This document shows, piece by piece, positions 18,862 to 27,445 of a DNA stretch of 64,000 bases (position 1 is its first letter; the number at the start of each line of letters is the position of its first letter). This DNA is from Rhizobium sullae (GTDB taxonomy: Bacteria > Pseudomonadota > Alphaproteobacteria > Rhizobiales > Rhizobiaceae). Under the pieces are notes generated by a model. It made no database searches, was not told where the DNA came from, and worked only from the letters and a program-made list of their open reading frames with translations. The translations under genes were made by a program, and so were the position numbers. The DNA lies in NCBI RefSeq assembly GCF_025200715.1, contig NZ_CP104143.1, forward strand, positions 1,922,001-1,986,000. The letters are read 5' to 3'.

Positions 18862-19686
18862 TCAGCGGCGCGGACCGCGCGCCACGCGTTCGATCTCTTC
18901 GCGCACCAGCCGCTCGACGAGCGTCGGCAGGTTGTCGTCCAGCCACTCGCGTAGCATCGGACGCAGCATGTCCTCGGCAATCTCGTCCAGCGACCGGCGC
19001 TCGGCGCCATCGATCGCCAGCGCCAGCTCCTCAAACGAGCGCGCGATCTGCTGGCCCGCACTCTGCGAAATCAGGCCCTGGGCCTCTCCGCCAACGCCCG
19101 GCAGACGGCTCTCTGCAGATGCGATTGCCGGCGGGACAACCGCCTGCGGCTGCGGCGCCGGTTCTGCGACGGTCGGCTGCGGCATTTCAACTCGTTCTGC
19201 CTGCGCAACGGCCGGTGCCGGCATTACTGCCAGCGGCGGAGCAACGGCAGGAGTCGAGTGAGCTTCCACCGGACGGTGGGTTTCCTGCTCCAGGCGTCCG
19301 ACCGGCTCCGGCTGACGGAAGACCGGCGGCGCTTCGCGCTGCGGCTGCGGTGTGGTACGCTCCGAGGCGGCGCGAACACGGGCTGCGACATCGGCAAGCG
19401 ACATCGCGCGCGACGGCGCTTCCGCTTCGCGGCTGCCTGCCGAATTCGCCGCAACGAAACGCGGATCGGACGGCATCATAGGCTCGGGGAACTCGACGTC
19501 AGCGTAAGTCTCGTCAACCGTCAGATGGATGTTGGAGTCGCTCTCCTCGTCGTCGGCACCGTAGACGGGCGGCAGGGACGGCGAAATCGCCCTGCCCGCA
19601 CCCGGCTCATTGCTTTCGATGATCTGGCGGATCGACGCCAGAATCTCTTCCATGGACGGTTCACGCACTACGCTTGGCTGAGCCAT
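18862..19686 (-). CDS. popZ: PopZ-family polar organising protein (DUF2497)
   Basis: The 274-residue protein begins MAQPSVVREPSMEEILASIR, the conserved N-terminal helix of DUF2497/PopZ. It has a long disordered Pro/Ala/Glu-rich linker (about 30-200) and a C-terminal conserved helical block (SFEELALAIDGAERRSLDEI, DMLRPMLREWLDDNLPTLVE, RLVREEIERV). In Caulobacter PopZ forms polar condensates that anchor ParB; in Agrobacterium it marks the growing pole. The start at 19686 is preferred over 19746 because the extra 20 residues are atypical. It lies between pcm and valS, with no tolC in between. Confidence 0.88.
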   Translation of the reverse strand: MAQPSVVREPSMEEILASIRQIIESNEPGAGRAISPSLPPVYGADDEESDSNIHLTVDETYADVEFPEPMMPSDPRFVAANSAGSREAEAPSRAMSLADVAARVRAASERTTPQPQREAPPVFRQPEPVGRLEQETHRPVEAHSTPAVAPPLAVMPAPAVAQAERVEMPQPTVAEPAPQPQAVVPPAIASAESRLPGVGGEAQGLISQSAGQQIARSFEELALAIDGAERRSLDEIAEDMLRPMLREWLDDNLPTLVERLVREEIERVARGPRR

Positions 19687-19862
19687 ATCTATCCCCGTTA
19701 TCCCTGCAACAACGATCGGATTGCGTGGAGTGGGCATCCGAATCACCTCGACCTTAGAATACCCCAGACATGAAAAAAATCAGCGCGAATCAAATGAATG
19801 CGCCCGTGCACAGCTTTGTTGCGGCAGTCTACGCCGGCGCCGCCAAGCTTTTGCGACAGGCG

Positions 19863-19891
19863 GAAAACAAAACGGGCGCCTTAGGCGCCCG
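19863..19891 (-). terminator. Rho-independent terminator after pcm
   Basis: CGGGCGCC (19873-19880) pairs perfectly with GGCGCCCG (19884-19891) around a 3-base loop. On the minus strand it is followed by TTTTGTTTT. It lies 25 bases past the pcm stop. Confidence 0.85.
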
Positions 19892-19915
19892 TTGCATAAA
19901 AGCCAAAAAATACGC

Positions 19916-20578
19916 TCAGAAGACGAACTCTCGAACCTTGGCAAAGCCCGGCAGTGGCTTGACCGAAGCGTTGAAGAACACATTTTCCGAAACAGCGCCC
20001 TTCTCGCTGAAGAACACCTTGGCGCGGGCCGCGTGGCCGTAGCCCTGGACGGTAACGAGGCGGCCGCCTTCGGCGAGCTGGCCGAGAAGCGCTGCCGGAA
20101 CCTCCTCCACGGAGCCGTTGATGAAGATCAGGTCGTAGGGTGCGCCGGCACTGTTGCCCTGCTCCAGGGCGCCGATGACGACGGAGACGTTCGTGTAACC
20201 GGCAAGATTATTCTTCGCTTCGGCTGCGAGCGTCTCGTCGCATTCAAGGGCGACGACCGAACCGGCAATCATCGACAGCAGGGCCGAGGTATAACCCGTG
20301 CCGCAGCCGACTTCGAGAACCGCATCATCCTTGGTGATGGCAGCGAGTTGCAGCAGCTTTGCCAGCGGCGAAGCCTCCATGAGGAAGCGCGCCGGCTTGC
20401 CGTCCGCTGCCGACGAGATTTCGACATCGTTGTCGACATAGGCGAGAGCCTTGGACTTCTCCGGCACGAACACCTCGCGCGGCACCGTCAGGAAGGCCGT
20501 CAGCACCGAATGCGACGTGACGTCCGTCGTACGGATCTGGTTGTCGACCATCTTTGCGCGTGCTGCTTCGAAATCCAT
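19916..20578 (-). CDS. pcm: Protein-L-isoaspartate O-methyltransferase family protein
   Basis: The 220-residue protein matches the PCMT family, which methylates L-isoaspartyl residues in damaged proteins using S-adenosylmethionine. The SAM-binding motif is VLEVGCGTGYTSALLS, and the N-terminal block is MVDNQIRTTDVTSHSVLTAF. This rhizobial subgroup often lacks full activity-defining residues, so the exact substrate is an inference. I chose the ATG at 20578 (MDFEAARAKM), which follows an AGAGGAT element at useful spacing; the longer frame to 20761 adds residues of no family likeness. Confidence 0.88.
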   Translation of the reverse strand: MDFEAARAKMVDNQIRTTDVTSHSVLTAFLTVPREVFVPEKSKALAYVDNDVEISSAADGKPARFLMEASPLAKLLQLAAITKDDAVLEVGCGTGYTSALLSMIAGSVVALECDETLAAEAKNNLAGYTNVSVVIGALEQGNSAGAPYDLIFINGSVEEVPAALLGQLAEGGRLVTVQGYGHAARAKVFFSEKGAVSENVFFNASVKPLPGFAKVREFVF

Positions 20579-20726
20579 CATATCCTCTCGCCCCTTGAAC
20601 GCGGCATTGTCACCCGTCCTCTTAATCTCCGCGGCGTGCGCTTTCAAGGCACAGTAAGCAACTGCGGCAAGAATCCTCCCGCTTGAACCGGCTGCCCTAC
20701 GGCGCGGCCACGGCTGCAACTCTTGT

Positions 20727-20756
20727 TTGGAACAAAGAGGTGGTTTGTGGTATTCT
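20727..20756 (+). promoter_or_regulatory. Candidate sigma70 promoter for a 34-residue ORF
   Basis: TTGGAA (20727-20732) and TATTCT (20751-20756) are separated by 18 bases. Transcription would start near 20763, giving a leader of only about 26 bases before the ATG at 20789. The match is moderate; position relative to the ORF and its Shine-Dalgarno site is what supports it. Confidence 0.4.
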
Positions 20757-20788
20757 TGCAACCGGAGGAAATGGAGGAGGTGCAGGCC

Positions 20789-20893
20789 ATGTCTGCCTTT
20801 TTCGAGTATCTTACGCTGTTCGACTTCTTCATCATCGCAGCGCTCATCGCCATATTCTGCTGCGGGCTGTTGGACAGCGAAACGACACGATAG
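20789..20893 (+). CDS. Candidate small single-span membrane protein (34 aa)
   Basis: The ORF encodes MSAFFEYLTLFDFFIIAALI followed by AIFCCGLLDSETTR. The middle is a single strongly hydrophobic helix with a Cys-Cys pair, followed by a polar tail. GGAGGAGG at 20773-20780 is eight bases before the ATG, and a candidate promoter lies just upstream. An in-frame ATG at 20771 is too close to its GGAGG. It lies between the divergent pcm start and the convergent regulator-like gene. I do not recognise a family; short proteins like this can arise by chance, so confidence is moderate. Confidence 0.45.
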   Translation: MSAFFEYLTLFDFFIIAALIAIFCCGLLDSETTR

Positions 20894-20942
20894 CGTTCAG
20901 TGCGCAGAGAGTTGCGAAGTGCAGCGGCACCTGAACGCCGCC

Positions 20943-21848
20943 CTATGCGTATAGCCGCACGCAAGCGCCGTGTATCGACCTCGACAGCGCTTCGAACTTG
21001 ACGGCCTGCCACCGCCGGTAATCTTCGATCAGGCGAGCGGAAATCCAAAAATTGTCGCCATATTGCAATCCGTCCCAGCCGATGTCGCCCAGGGCTTTCG
21101 CACGGTTCAGCACGCGCACGATGTGCGTACGCGAGACATGGTAATGGCCTGCAAGCGTCCCCGGCTTCAGTTCACCGACGTAGCATCGTTCCGACAGCGT
21201 GCTGCCGGATGGAAAGCGAGCAACCAGATCATGAATCACATTGCTGCCGAGATTGGTAAACGTGAAGGTCTTTACGCTTTCCGGCGGATCGTTCCAGCGC
21301 GGATCGGCGATGAGCGCCCGGGCAGCGGGCGGATGAGCGTAATAGAGCAGCCGCGGGTCGGCCTGAGAAACAGCAAGCCGCTCGCCTCCATCCAACAGGT
21401 CAAGCGATGCCATGTGGCTGTCGAACCAGTTGCGGATAAGATGCTCCGCTGCCTCGGAAAGCACCAGCGGCCGCAATCGCTTGTCGCGGCTTTCCCGTTC
21501 GGTGAAGAGCTTGTACTGGCGCATTTGCGCCATGTAGGAAGCGATCGTATTCCTGCTGGCGAATTCGTGCAGCGGCCCGAACTCGGTAAGGCGCGTTACC
21601 GTCAAATCCTCACGGCTCACACCCGTTCTGTTTTCGAAATAAAAGGCCAGTGCCGCCTGAGCGACAAGCCAGCGGCGCAGGTCGGAGGTATAGCGCACCG
21701 CGCGCGGCGCCTCATGATAGATGCCGATAAGACGGCTTGCCGCTTCCGTCAGCGACGTTGCAAACAGCGGCGACGCCAGAAGTTCCTGAACGCTGTAGCC
21801 GGACGGAATGCGCGCGTCTTGTCGAATTTCCTGTTCAATGGCCGGCAT
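20943..21848 (-). CDS. Uncharacterised protein with two possible helix-turn-helix regions
   Basis: I cannot name this 301-residue protein. Residues about 95-140 (NTIASYMAQMRQYKLFTERE, then SRDKRLRPLVLSEAAEHLI) resemble the recognition helix and wing of MarR-type winged helices. A second segment near residues 230-260 (LAGHYHVSRTHIVRVLNRAK) looks like a helix-turn-helix with a following ALGDIGW wing. No signal peptide or membrane helix is apparent. It may be a transcription regulator, perhaps two-domain; its target is unknown. It is transcribed away from the small gene at 22104 across a 255-bp gap. Confidence 0.7.
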   Translation of the reverse strand: MPAIEQEIRQDARIPSGYSVQELLASPLFATSLTEAASRLIGIYHEAPRAVRYTSDLRRWLVAQAALAFYFENRTGVSREDLTVTRLTEFGPLHEFASRNTIASYMAQMRQYKLFTERESRDKRLRPLVLSEAAEHLIRNWFDSHMASLDLLDGGERLAVSQADPRLLYYAHPPAARALIADPRWNDPPESVKTFTFTNLGSNVIHDLVARFPSGSTLSERCYVGELKPGTLAGHYHVSRTHIVRVLNRAKALGDIGWDGLQYGDNFWISARLIEDYRRWQAVKFEALSRSIHGACVRLYA

Positions 21849-22103
21849 GTCGGATCACAGCGGACTGATTTCGGCAAAGCAGCCAGGCCGCAGAGGCCGG
21901 CTTTTACCTTGGAGGTTTGCTCCTGGATGGCCCCCTCATTTTCAAATATATGGTTGTTTGTCAAATAATTACTTGGCGCGCGCTGGATGCATCCGCGTAG
22001 AAAACGTCCGGACTGTTACGGTGACGGGCTAATCCGATTGCGAAGGTTCCTTGCATGTCCACTTTCGCTATATATTAACGTTCATGAATATATGGAGGGG
22101 ACA

Positions 22104-22334
22104 ATGAAACGCATGATAATCATTTTCTTCGCATGGGCAGTTCTGTTCCTGGCTGACTTCGTGCCAGCAGAGGCTGCGACGAAGGTCGTAACGCAAAAGC
22201 CGACCGTTTCGTCATTAGCTCCGGGCGAGAACGTTCTGTACGACGACAAGCGGTGCCCGGCCGGTATGATCGCGAGGTACTCCAAACCTAAAAATCGAAA
22301 TGAAATTAGACGCGGCCAATGCGTCCACCAGTGA
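22104..22334 (+). CDS. Small secreted protein of unknown function
   Basis: The 76-residue product has a clear signal peptide (MKRMIIIFFAWAVLFLADFV, cut near PAEAA) and a mature part with two cysteines (DDKRCPAGMIARY, RRGQCVHQ) that could form a disulfide. It resembles small rhizobial exported proteins of the DUF6719 type, but that assignment is from memory and tentative. GGAGGGG at 22094-22100 precedes the ATG by three bases. A TATATT-like box lies at about 22071. Confidence 0.65.
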   Translation: MKRMIIIFFAWAVLFLADFVPAEAATKVVTQKPTVSSLAPGENVLYDDKRCPAGMIARYSKPKNRNEIRRGQCVHQ

Positions 22335-22428
22335 GCCCTACCGGTCACTCGCGGCAAAAGCTTGCCAACCGGCTTAGACACCTTCCGAAATTGTGTCTAA
22401 CGCCGAAATGCTAAAGCATTGAGAAATT

Positions 22429-22502
22429 TGGAGGCCTCGCCCGGAATTGAACCGGGGTACAAGGATTTGCAGTCCTCTGCGTCACCACTCCGCCACGAGG
22501 CC
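22429..22502 (-). tRNA. tRNA-Cys (anticodon GCA)
   Basis: Read on the minus strand, the acceptor stem GGCCTCG pairs with CGAGGCC, the anticodon loop is CTGCAAA (GCA), and the T arm carries GGTTCAATTCC. The 3' CCA is encoded (22429-22431 on the complement). The total is 74 nt. Confidence 0.96.
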
Positions 22503-22673
22503 ATCCGATTTGCTATATGCAAGGCGAGTGATGGCGGGCGTTTAGAACGAATCCACGAAGCGCGCAAGAGGCCAATCCGGAAAAACGCGCATTGCGAATG
22601 CTTGCAGTAAGTGCAGCCGAAAATCGCACTCCGGCAACCTCGCATCCGTGCCTTCGCCCGCCACTTCGCACGA

Positions 22674-22970
22674 TCAACCGGCAGGCTTCCGCCGCCGGTG
22701 CCACCAGATGGAGAATCGGCGGCGACATCTGCGAGCGATCGGTAGGTCGTGCGAAAGAACGATGAAACCGAGTGGCAGCATCCAGAAGCCGAGAACCGGC
22801 AGAAAACCCAGGATGCCGCACACGATCAGCAGTACGCCAATGAATACGCGCGCAATGCGCGAGCGCGGCAACGGTATGTGAAGGGAACCGAGAACGAGCT
22901 TTCCCGTCGTATGATCGATGCCGAAGTGCTTTTCGCGCCGGTTTCTGCTATTGTCTTTCCCGTCAGTCAT
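22674..22970 (-). CDS. Small inner-membrane protein
   Basis: The 98-residue protein has a polar N-terminus (MTDGKDNSRNRREKHFGIDH), then two adjacent hydrophobic segments (ARVFIGVLLIVCGILGFLPV and LGFWMLPLGFIVLSHDLPIA) and a very basic tail (RRCRRRFSIWWHRRRKPAG). The G-F-L-P-V-L-G-F-W-M-L-P-L-G pattern resembles the PGPGW-like two-helix hairpin of small membrane proteins. Function is unknown. The start at 22970 gives the conserved-looking N-terminus; there is no strong ribosome-binding site. It sits between tRNA-Cys and tRNA-Asn. Confidence 0.7.
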   Translation of the reverse strand: MTDGKDNSRNRREKHFGIDHTTGKLVLGSLHIPLPRSRIARVFIGVLLIVCGILGFLPVLGFWMLPLGFIVLSHDLPIARRCRRRFSIWWHRRRKPAG

Positions 22971-23087
22971 GCACAGGAGATGGGGACAAACGCCGCGAAT
23001 ACAAGCGGATGTCATTTTTTTGAAAAAACCGCTTGGCAAATCGAGCAAGCATTTGTATTAGCCCACTCACGCCGCCGCAAGCGGTGA

Positions 23088-23162
23088 TCCCTGGTAGCTC
23101 AGCGGTAGAGCATTCGACTGTTAATCGACAGGTCGCCGGTTCGAATCCGGCCCGGGGAGCCA
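23088..23162 (+). tRNA. tRNA-Asn (anticodon GTT)
   Basis: The cloverleaf reads TCCCTGG acceptor, D arm GCTCAGCGGTAGAGC, anticodon loop CTGTTAA (GTT), T arm CCGGTTCGAATCCGG and 3' acceptor CCGGGGA-G-CCA with CCA encoded. The total is 75 nt. Confidence 0.97.
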
Positions 23163-23169
23163 GTTTTTC

Positions 23170-23198
23170 GCTAGAGCGCGCCATTGGTGCGCTCTAGC
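23170..23198 (+). terminator. Inverted repeat just after tRNA-Asn, possible terminator
   Basis: A perfect 10-bp stem (GCTAGAGCGC with GCGCTCTAGC) has a 9-base loop and begins 8 bases after the tRNA. Only a short TTT follows it, so it is a weak terminator by the usual rules. It could also stabilise the tRNA precursor's 3' end. Confidence 0.45.
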
Positions 23199-23646
23199 TG
23201 CTTTAAACCCTCCAAACTACGATATCGTTCCCCCACAGCGGCTGATCGGGCGTTGCCGTAGTTTCGGCGGCTCCAGCGTGAAATCAGCATCCTGTCACGA
23301 TGCTGAAGCGACCATAGCGCTTCGCCAGCACCCATGAACGCGAAATCAGTATCCTTCAGCATATTTCCAAACTCTGCTCGGTTTGCACGTCCAGAAGTCC
23401 GGATATGGCCGTGTAGCCTGTCATGCAATCCGCCCAGTGTGCGCTGGATTCTGCGCCCTGCCCGTCCCCGCCCGAACTGCCAAGCGACGTTCAAAACTGA
23501 ATGTCTGCGCCTGAGGCTGTCGCAACGGCACTGGATCACGCCTTGTCGCGACGCCGCACCGTGGTTTACGTGACTGTGAAAGGCCCTAGATGACAATCGA
23601 AGCCGGCGGTGATTCCTGCCGCCGGACCTCCACGGAGAGGCCGAGC
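23199..23646. other. Gap between tRNA-Asn and ackA without a convincing gene
   Basis: About 450 bases hold open frames on both strands (for example a 141-codon frame on the minus strand, 23171-23596). None shows a recognisable domain or ribosome-binding site. This may be decayed DNA. The last bases contain the GGAGAGG ribosome-binding site of ackA. Confidence 0.5.
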
Positions 23647-24831
23647 ATGGATGCCGATACAGTTTGCCTGACCTTCAATGCCGGATCGTCGACGCTGAAG
23701 ATCGGCATCTTCGATGCCGGCACAGGCGCCGCCCGGCCGATCGGCAAGGGAAAGATCGACTTCGACGACGGCAAGCTTGTCCTGCGCTATTCGCTTGGAG
23801 ACGACCGCTTCGAGCGCCCGCTTCCGGGCGGCAATGGCGAGCGGTTCGCCGAGGTCATCGAAGGCACGCTGCATCACTTGCTGGCTCATCTGCCGCCCGG
23901 CTCCCTAAGGCTCGCGTCGCACCGGGTCGTCCATGGCGGCCTTCGGTTCCATGAGGCCGCAGCGCTCGACGCACGGACGATCGGTGAGATCGATGCGATG
24001 GTTCCGCTTGCCCCGCTGCACCAGCCGCAGGCGCTGCGGGTGATCCGCGCGCTAAAGGAGCTGCGGCCCCAGATAGTGCAGACGGCGTCCTTTGATACGG
24101 CCTTCCACACGACGCAGGACGACCTCGTCCGACGCCTGGCGATCCCGCGCTCGCTGCATGACGAAGGCGTGCGGCGCTACGGCTTTCATGGCTTGTCCTA
24201 CAAGTTCATCGCCAGCGCGCTGAAGCGGCAGGCGCCGGAGGTGGCCGGCGGAAGGGTCGTGGCCGCCCATCTCGGCAGCGGAGCGAGCCTCTGCGCCCTT
24301 GAGGGCGGCATCAGCCGTGATTGCAGTATGGGGTTCTCGGCGCTTGACGGCATCCCGATGGCGACGCGGCCGGGATGGCTCGATCCCGGCGCCCTCCTCT
24401 ATCTCATGCGGAAGGGAAAGCGTGATCCCGGGGAACTGGAAGACTTCCTCTATCATGCCTGCGGCCTGCTGGGCGTCTCCGGTATCAGCGGCGACACCCG
24501 GGTTCTTCTGAAGGACAAGCGGCCGGAAGCCGCCCAGGCCATCGACCTCTACTGCTTCCGCATCGCCGGCGAGATCGGCCGCATGGCAGTGACGCTCGGC
24601 GGCCTGGACGCGGTCGTCTTCACCGCCGGTGTCGGCGAAAATCAACCGGAGATCAGGCGCCGCGTCGCCGCCCATCTCCGCTGGATGGGCCTTCATCTCA
24701 ACGATAGCCGGAACGAGGCTAACGCGGCGGTCATCAGCGCGGGCGACAGCAGGATCGCCGCGCTCGTCATCCCCACCGACGAGGAGCAGGTTATCGCCGA
24801 CGAGGCGCTCGCTATTCTCGGTGCAGGGTGA
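23647..24831 (+). CDS. ackA: Acetate kinase
   Basis: The enzyme transfers phosphate from acetyl-phosphate to ADP, giving acetate and ATP. Family blocks: LTFNAGSSTLKIGIFDAG at the N-terminus, SHRVVHGGLRF, DTAFHTT, YGFHGLSYKFI, VAAHLGSGASLCALEGG, DGIPMATRPGWLDPGALLYL and FTAGVGENQPEIR. The length of 394 residues is normal. GGAGAGG lies six bases before the ATG at 23647, which I prefer to the upstream frame start at 23590. xfp follows 71 bases later on the same strand, making a phosphoketolase-acetate kinase operon. Confidence 0.95.
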   Translation: MDADTVCLTFNAGSSTLKIGIFDAGTGAARPIGKGKIDFDDGKLVLRYSLGDDRFERPLPGGNGERFAEVIEGTLHHLLAHLPPGSLRLASHRVVHGGLRFHEAAALDARTIGEIDAMVPLAPLHQPQALRVIRALKELRPQIVQTASFDTAFHTTQDDLVRRLAIPRSLHDEGVRRYGFHGLSYKFIASALKRQAPEVAGGRVVAAHLGSGASLCALEGGISRDCSMGFSALDGIPMATRPGWLDPGALLYLMRKGKRDPGELEDFLYHACGLLGVSGISGDTRVLLKDKRPEAAQAIDLYCFRIAGEIGRMAVTLGGLDAVVFTAGVGENQPEIRRRVAAHLRWMGLHLNDSRNEANAAVISAGDSRIAALVIPTDEEQVIADEALAILGAG

Positions 24832-24902
24832 TCCAGATCAAGAAACGGCCCGGCGCAGGCCGCTAGAGTTGAACCTGAACACGTTTCGAACAGGGGAAAT
24901 CC

Positions 24903-27299
24903 ATGGAACAGCACGCCTCGAACACCGCCCCTTCCACGCTTTCTGACGCCGACCTCAAGCTGCTCGACCGCTACTGGCGGGCCGCCAACTACCTCTCCGT
25001 CGGCCAGATCTACCTTTTGGACAATCCGCTGTTGCGCGAACCGCTGGAGCCCGAGCATATCAAGCCGCGCCTGCTCGGCCACTGGGGCACGACGCCGGGA
25101 CTGAACTTCATCTATGCGCACCTCAACCGAATGATCCGCGCCCGCGACCTCGACGTCATCTACATGTGCGGACCCGGCCATGGCGGGCCGGGCATGGTCG
25201 CCAACACCTATCTCGAAGGCACCTACAGTGAGATCTATCCGGATATTTCCGAGGATGCGGAAGGCATGCGCAAGCTCTTCCGCCAGTTTTCCTTTCCTGG
25301 CGGCATTCCGAGCCATGCAGCACCCGAAACGCCCGGCTCGATCCATGAGGGCGGCGAGCTCGGCTATGCCCTCGTCCACGCCTATGGCGCCGCCTTCGAC
25401 AATCCGGAGCTGCTCGTCGCCTGCGTCGTCGGCGACGGCGAGGCCGAAACCGGCCCGCTTGCCGCCAGCTGGCATTCGAACAAGTTCCTAAACCCCGCCC
25501 GCGACGGCGCGGTGCTGCCGATCCTCCACCTCAACGGCTACAAGATCGCCAACCCCACGATTCTCGCCCGCGCCAGCAAAGATGATCTCCGCGATCTTTT
25601 CCAGGGGCATGGCTATGAGCCCTTCTTCGTCGAGGGACACGAGCCGGCCGACATGCACAGGAAGATGGCGGCAGTCTTCGACGCGGTGTTCGACCGGATC
25701 ACGGACATCCAGGCGAAAGCGCGCTCAGGTGGCTCCGGCATGCCGCGCTGGCCGATGATCGTGCTGCGAAGCCCGAAAGGCTGGACAGGGCCGAAGGAAG
25801 TCGACGGCAAAAAGGTCGAGGGATTCTGGCGCGCCCATCAGGTGCCGGTCTCCAACTGCCGCGGCGACGACGGCCACAGGAAAATCCTCGAAGACTGGAT
25901 GCGCAGCTATGATCCGCAAGACCTCTTCGATGCGGACGGGCGCCTGAAGGATGATCTGCGCGCGCTGGCGCCCAAAGGCCGCCGCCGGATGGGAGCCAAC
26001 CCGCATGCCAATGGCGGTCTGCTGCGCAAGGAACTCTCCGTTCCCGATATCCGCAATTACGAGATCAGGATTGGAGACCGCGGCAGCCAGGCCGTGCAGT
26101 CGACCGAAATTCTCGGCCACTATCTGCGCGATGTGCTGAAGCTCAACGCCGCGAACGCGAATTTCCGCATCTTCGGCCCCGACGAGACGGAATCGAACCG
26201 CCTCGGCAGCGTCTTCGAAGTGACTGATCGCGTCTGGATGGAAGGCATCGAGCCCTATGACGTGCACCTCTCCCCCGACGGCCGCGTGATGGAGGTCTTG
26301 AGCGAGCATCTTTGCCAGGGCTGGTTGGAAGGCTATCTGCTGACCGGCCGGCACGGCCTCTTCTCGTGCTACGAAGCCTTCATCCACATCATCGATTCCA
26401 TGTTCAACCAGCATGCCAAATGGCTGAAGGTCACCCGCGAGCTGGAATGGCGAAAGCCGATATCCTCGCTCAACTACCTGCTGACCTCGCATGTCTGGCG
26501 GCAGGATCACAACGGCTTTTCCCACCAGGATCCGGGCTTCGTCGATCTCGTCGCCAACAAGAAGGCCGATACCGTGCGCATCTACCTGCCGCCGGATGCC
26601 AATACGCTGCTCTGGGTGGGCGACCATTGCCTGAAGACCTACGACCGCTGCAACGTCATCGTCGCCGGCAAGCAGATGGAGCCGCAATATCTGACGATGG
26701 ATGAGGCGATCGAGCACTGCAAGGCCGGCATCGGCATCTGGGAATGGGCGAGCAACGAGGACAACACGATCGCGCCCGACGTGATCATGGCCTGCGCCGG
26801 CGACGTGCCGACGATGGAAACACTGGCGGCCGTCAGCCTCCTTCGCGAGATGATCCCCGATCTGAAGATGCGCGTCGTCAACGTCGTCGACCTGCTCGCG
26901 CTGCAGTCCAAGGAGCAGCATCCACACGGGCTGGAGCACGATGAATTCGACCGGATCTTCACGAAGGACAAGCCGGTGATCTTCGCCTATCACGGCTATC
27001 CCTACCTCATCCACCGGCTGACTTACAAACGCACCAACCACGAAAACATCCACGTGCGCGGCTTCATCGAGGAAGGGTCGACGACGACGCCTTTCGACAT
27101 GACGGTGCTGAACGAGCTCGACCGCTTCCACCTCGCCATTGAAGCCATCCAGCGCGTCCCCGAGCTGAAGGAGAAGGTGCCGGAGATCCTCGACCGGCTG
27201 CATGCGAAACTCGCCGAACACCAAGCCTATGTCCGGGAATACGGCGAGGACATGCCGGAGGTCCGGAACTGGAAATGGCCGGTCAGGAGCAAGCCATGA
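24903..27299 (+). CDS. xfp: Phosphoketolase (xylulose-5-P / fructose-6-P)
   Basis: This thiamine-diphosphate enzyme splits xylulose-5-phosphate (and possibly fructose-6-phosphate) with phosphate to acetyl-phosphate plus a shorter sugar phosphate. The 798-residue length fits the family. Visible blocks: [40 protein letters not shown], the ThDP motif [60 protein letters not shown] and [10 protein letters not shown]. With AckA downstream in the pathway it yields ATP and acetate. Whether it prefers X5P or F6P cannot be read from the sequence. Confidence 0.96.
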   Translation: MEQHASNTAPSTLSDADLKLLDRYWRAANYLSVGQIYLLDNPLLREPLEPEHIKPRLLGHWGTTPGLNFIYAHLNRMIRARDLDVIYMCGPGHGGPGMVANTYLEGTYSEIYPDISEDAEGMRKLFRQFSFPGGIPSHAAPETPGSIHEGGELGYALVHAYGAAFDNPELLVACVVGDGEAETGPLAASWHSNKFLNPARDGAVLPILHLNGYKIANPTILARASKDDLRDLFQGHGYEPFFVEGHEPADMHRKMAAVFDAVFDRITDIQAKARSGGSGMPRWPMIVLRSPKGWTGPKEVDGKKVEGFWRAHQVPVSNCRGDDGHRKILEDWMRSYDPQDLFDADGRLKDDLRALAPKGRRRMGANPHANGGLLRKELSVPDIRNYEIRIGDRGSQAVQSTEILGHYLRDVLKLNAANANFRIFGPDETESNRLGSVFEVTDRVWMEGIEPYDVHLSPDGRVMEVLSEHLCQGWLEGYLLTGRHGLFSCYEAFIHIIDSMFNQHAKWLKVTRELEWRKPISSLNYLLTSHVWRQDHNGFSHQDPGFVDLVANKKADTVRIYLPPDANTLLWVGDHCLKTYDRCNVIVAGKQMEPQYLTMDEAIEHCKAGIGIWEWASNEDNTIAPDVIMACAGDVPTMETLAAVSLLREMIPDLKMRVVNVVDLLALQSKEQHPHGLEHDEFDRIFTKDKPVIFAYHGYPYLIHRLTYKRTNHENIHVRGFIEEGSTTTPFDMTVLNELDRFHLAIEAIQRVPELKEKVPEILDRLHAKLAEHQAYVREYGEDMPEVRNWKWPVRSKP

Positions 27300-27445
27300 G
27301 CACCAACGAACGCAATCATCGCTTCAGCCGATCGCGACGCGAGTTCGTGGGTGTCCGGGGGCGGATTCGATCTTAGCTTCCTCGAACAGATTGCCGTCCG
27401 CATTTTTCAGTCTATCCTTCTTACATAAACAGAGGAGGACCACGC

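Noticed and set aside
19770..20042. A 90-codon plus-strand frame starting MKKISANQMNAPVHSF
   Set aside because: It has no ribosome-binding site, runs through the pcm terminator and then into pcm antisense.
22397..22645. An 82-codon minus-strand frame
   Set aside because: It overlaps the whole tRNA-Cys gene.
23171..23596. A 141-codon minus-strand frame between tRNA-Asn and ackA
   Set aside because: No recognisable domain, no ribosome-binding site, composition like random GC-rich frames. It could be a decayed gene, but I cannot support it as a coding region.
25725..27224. A 499-codon minus-strand frame inside xfp
   Set aside because: Antisense to the phosphoketolase, whose motifs are continuous in the plus frame.
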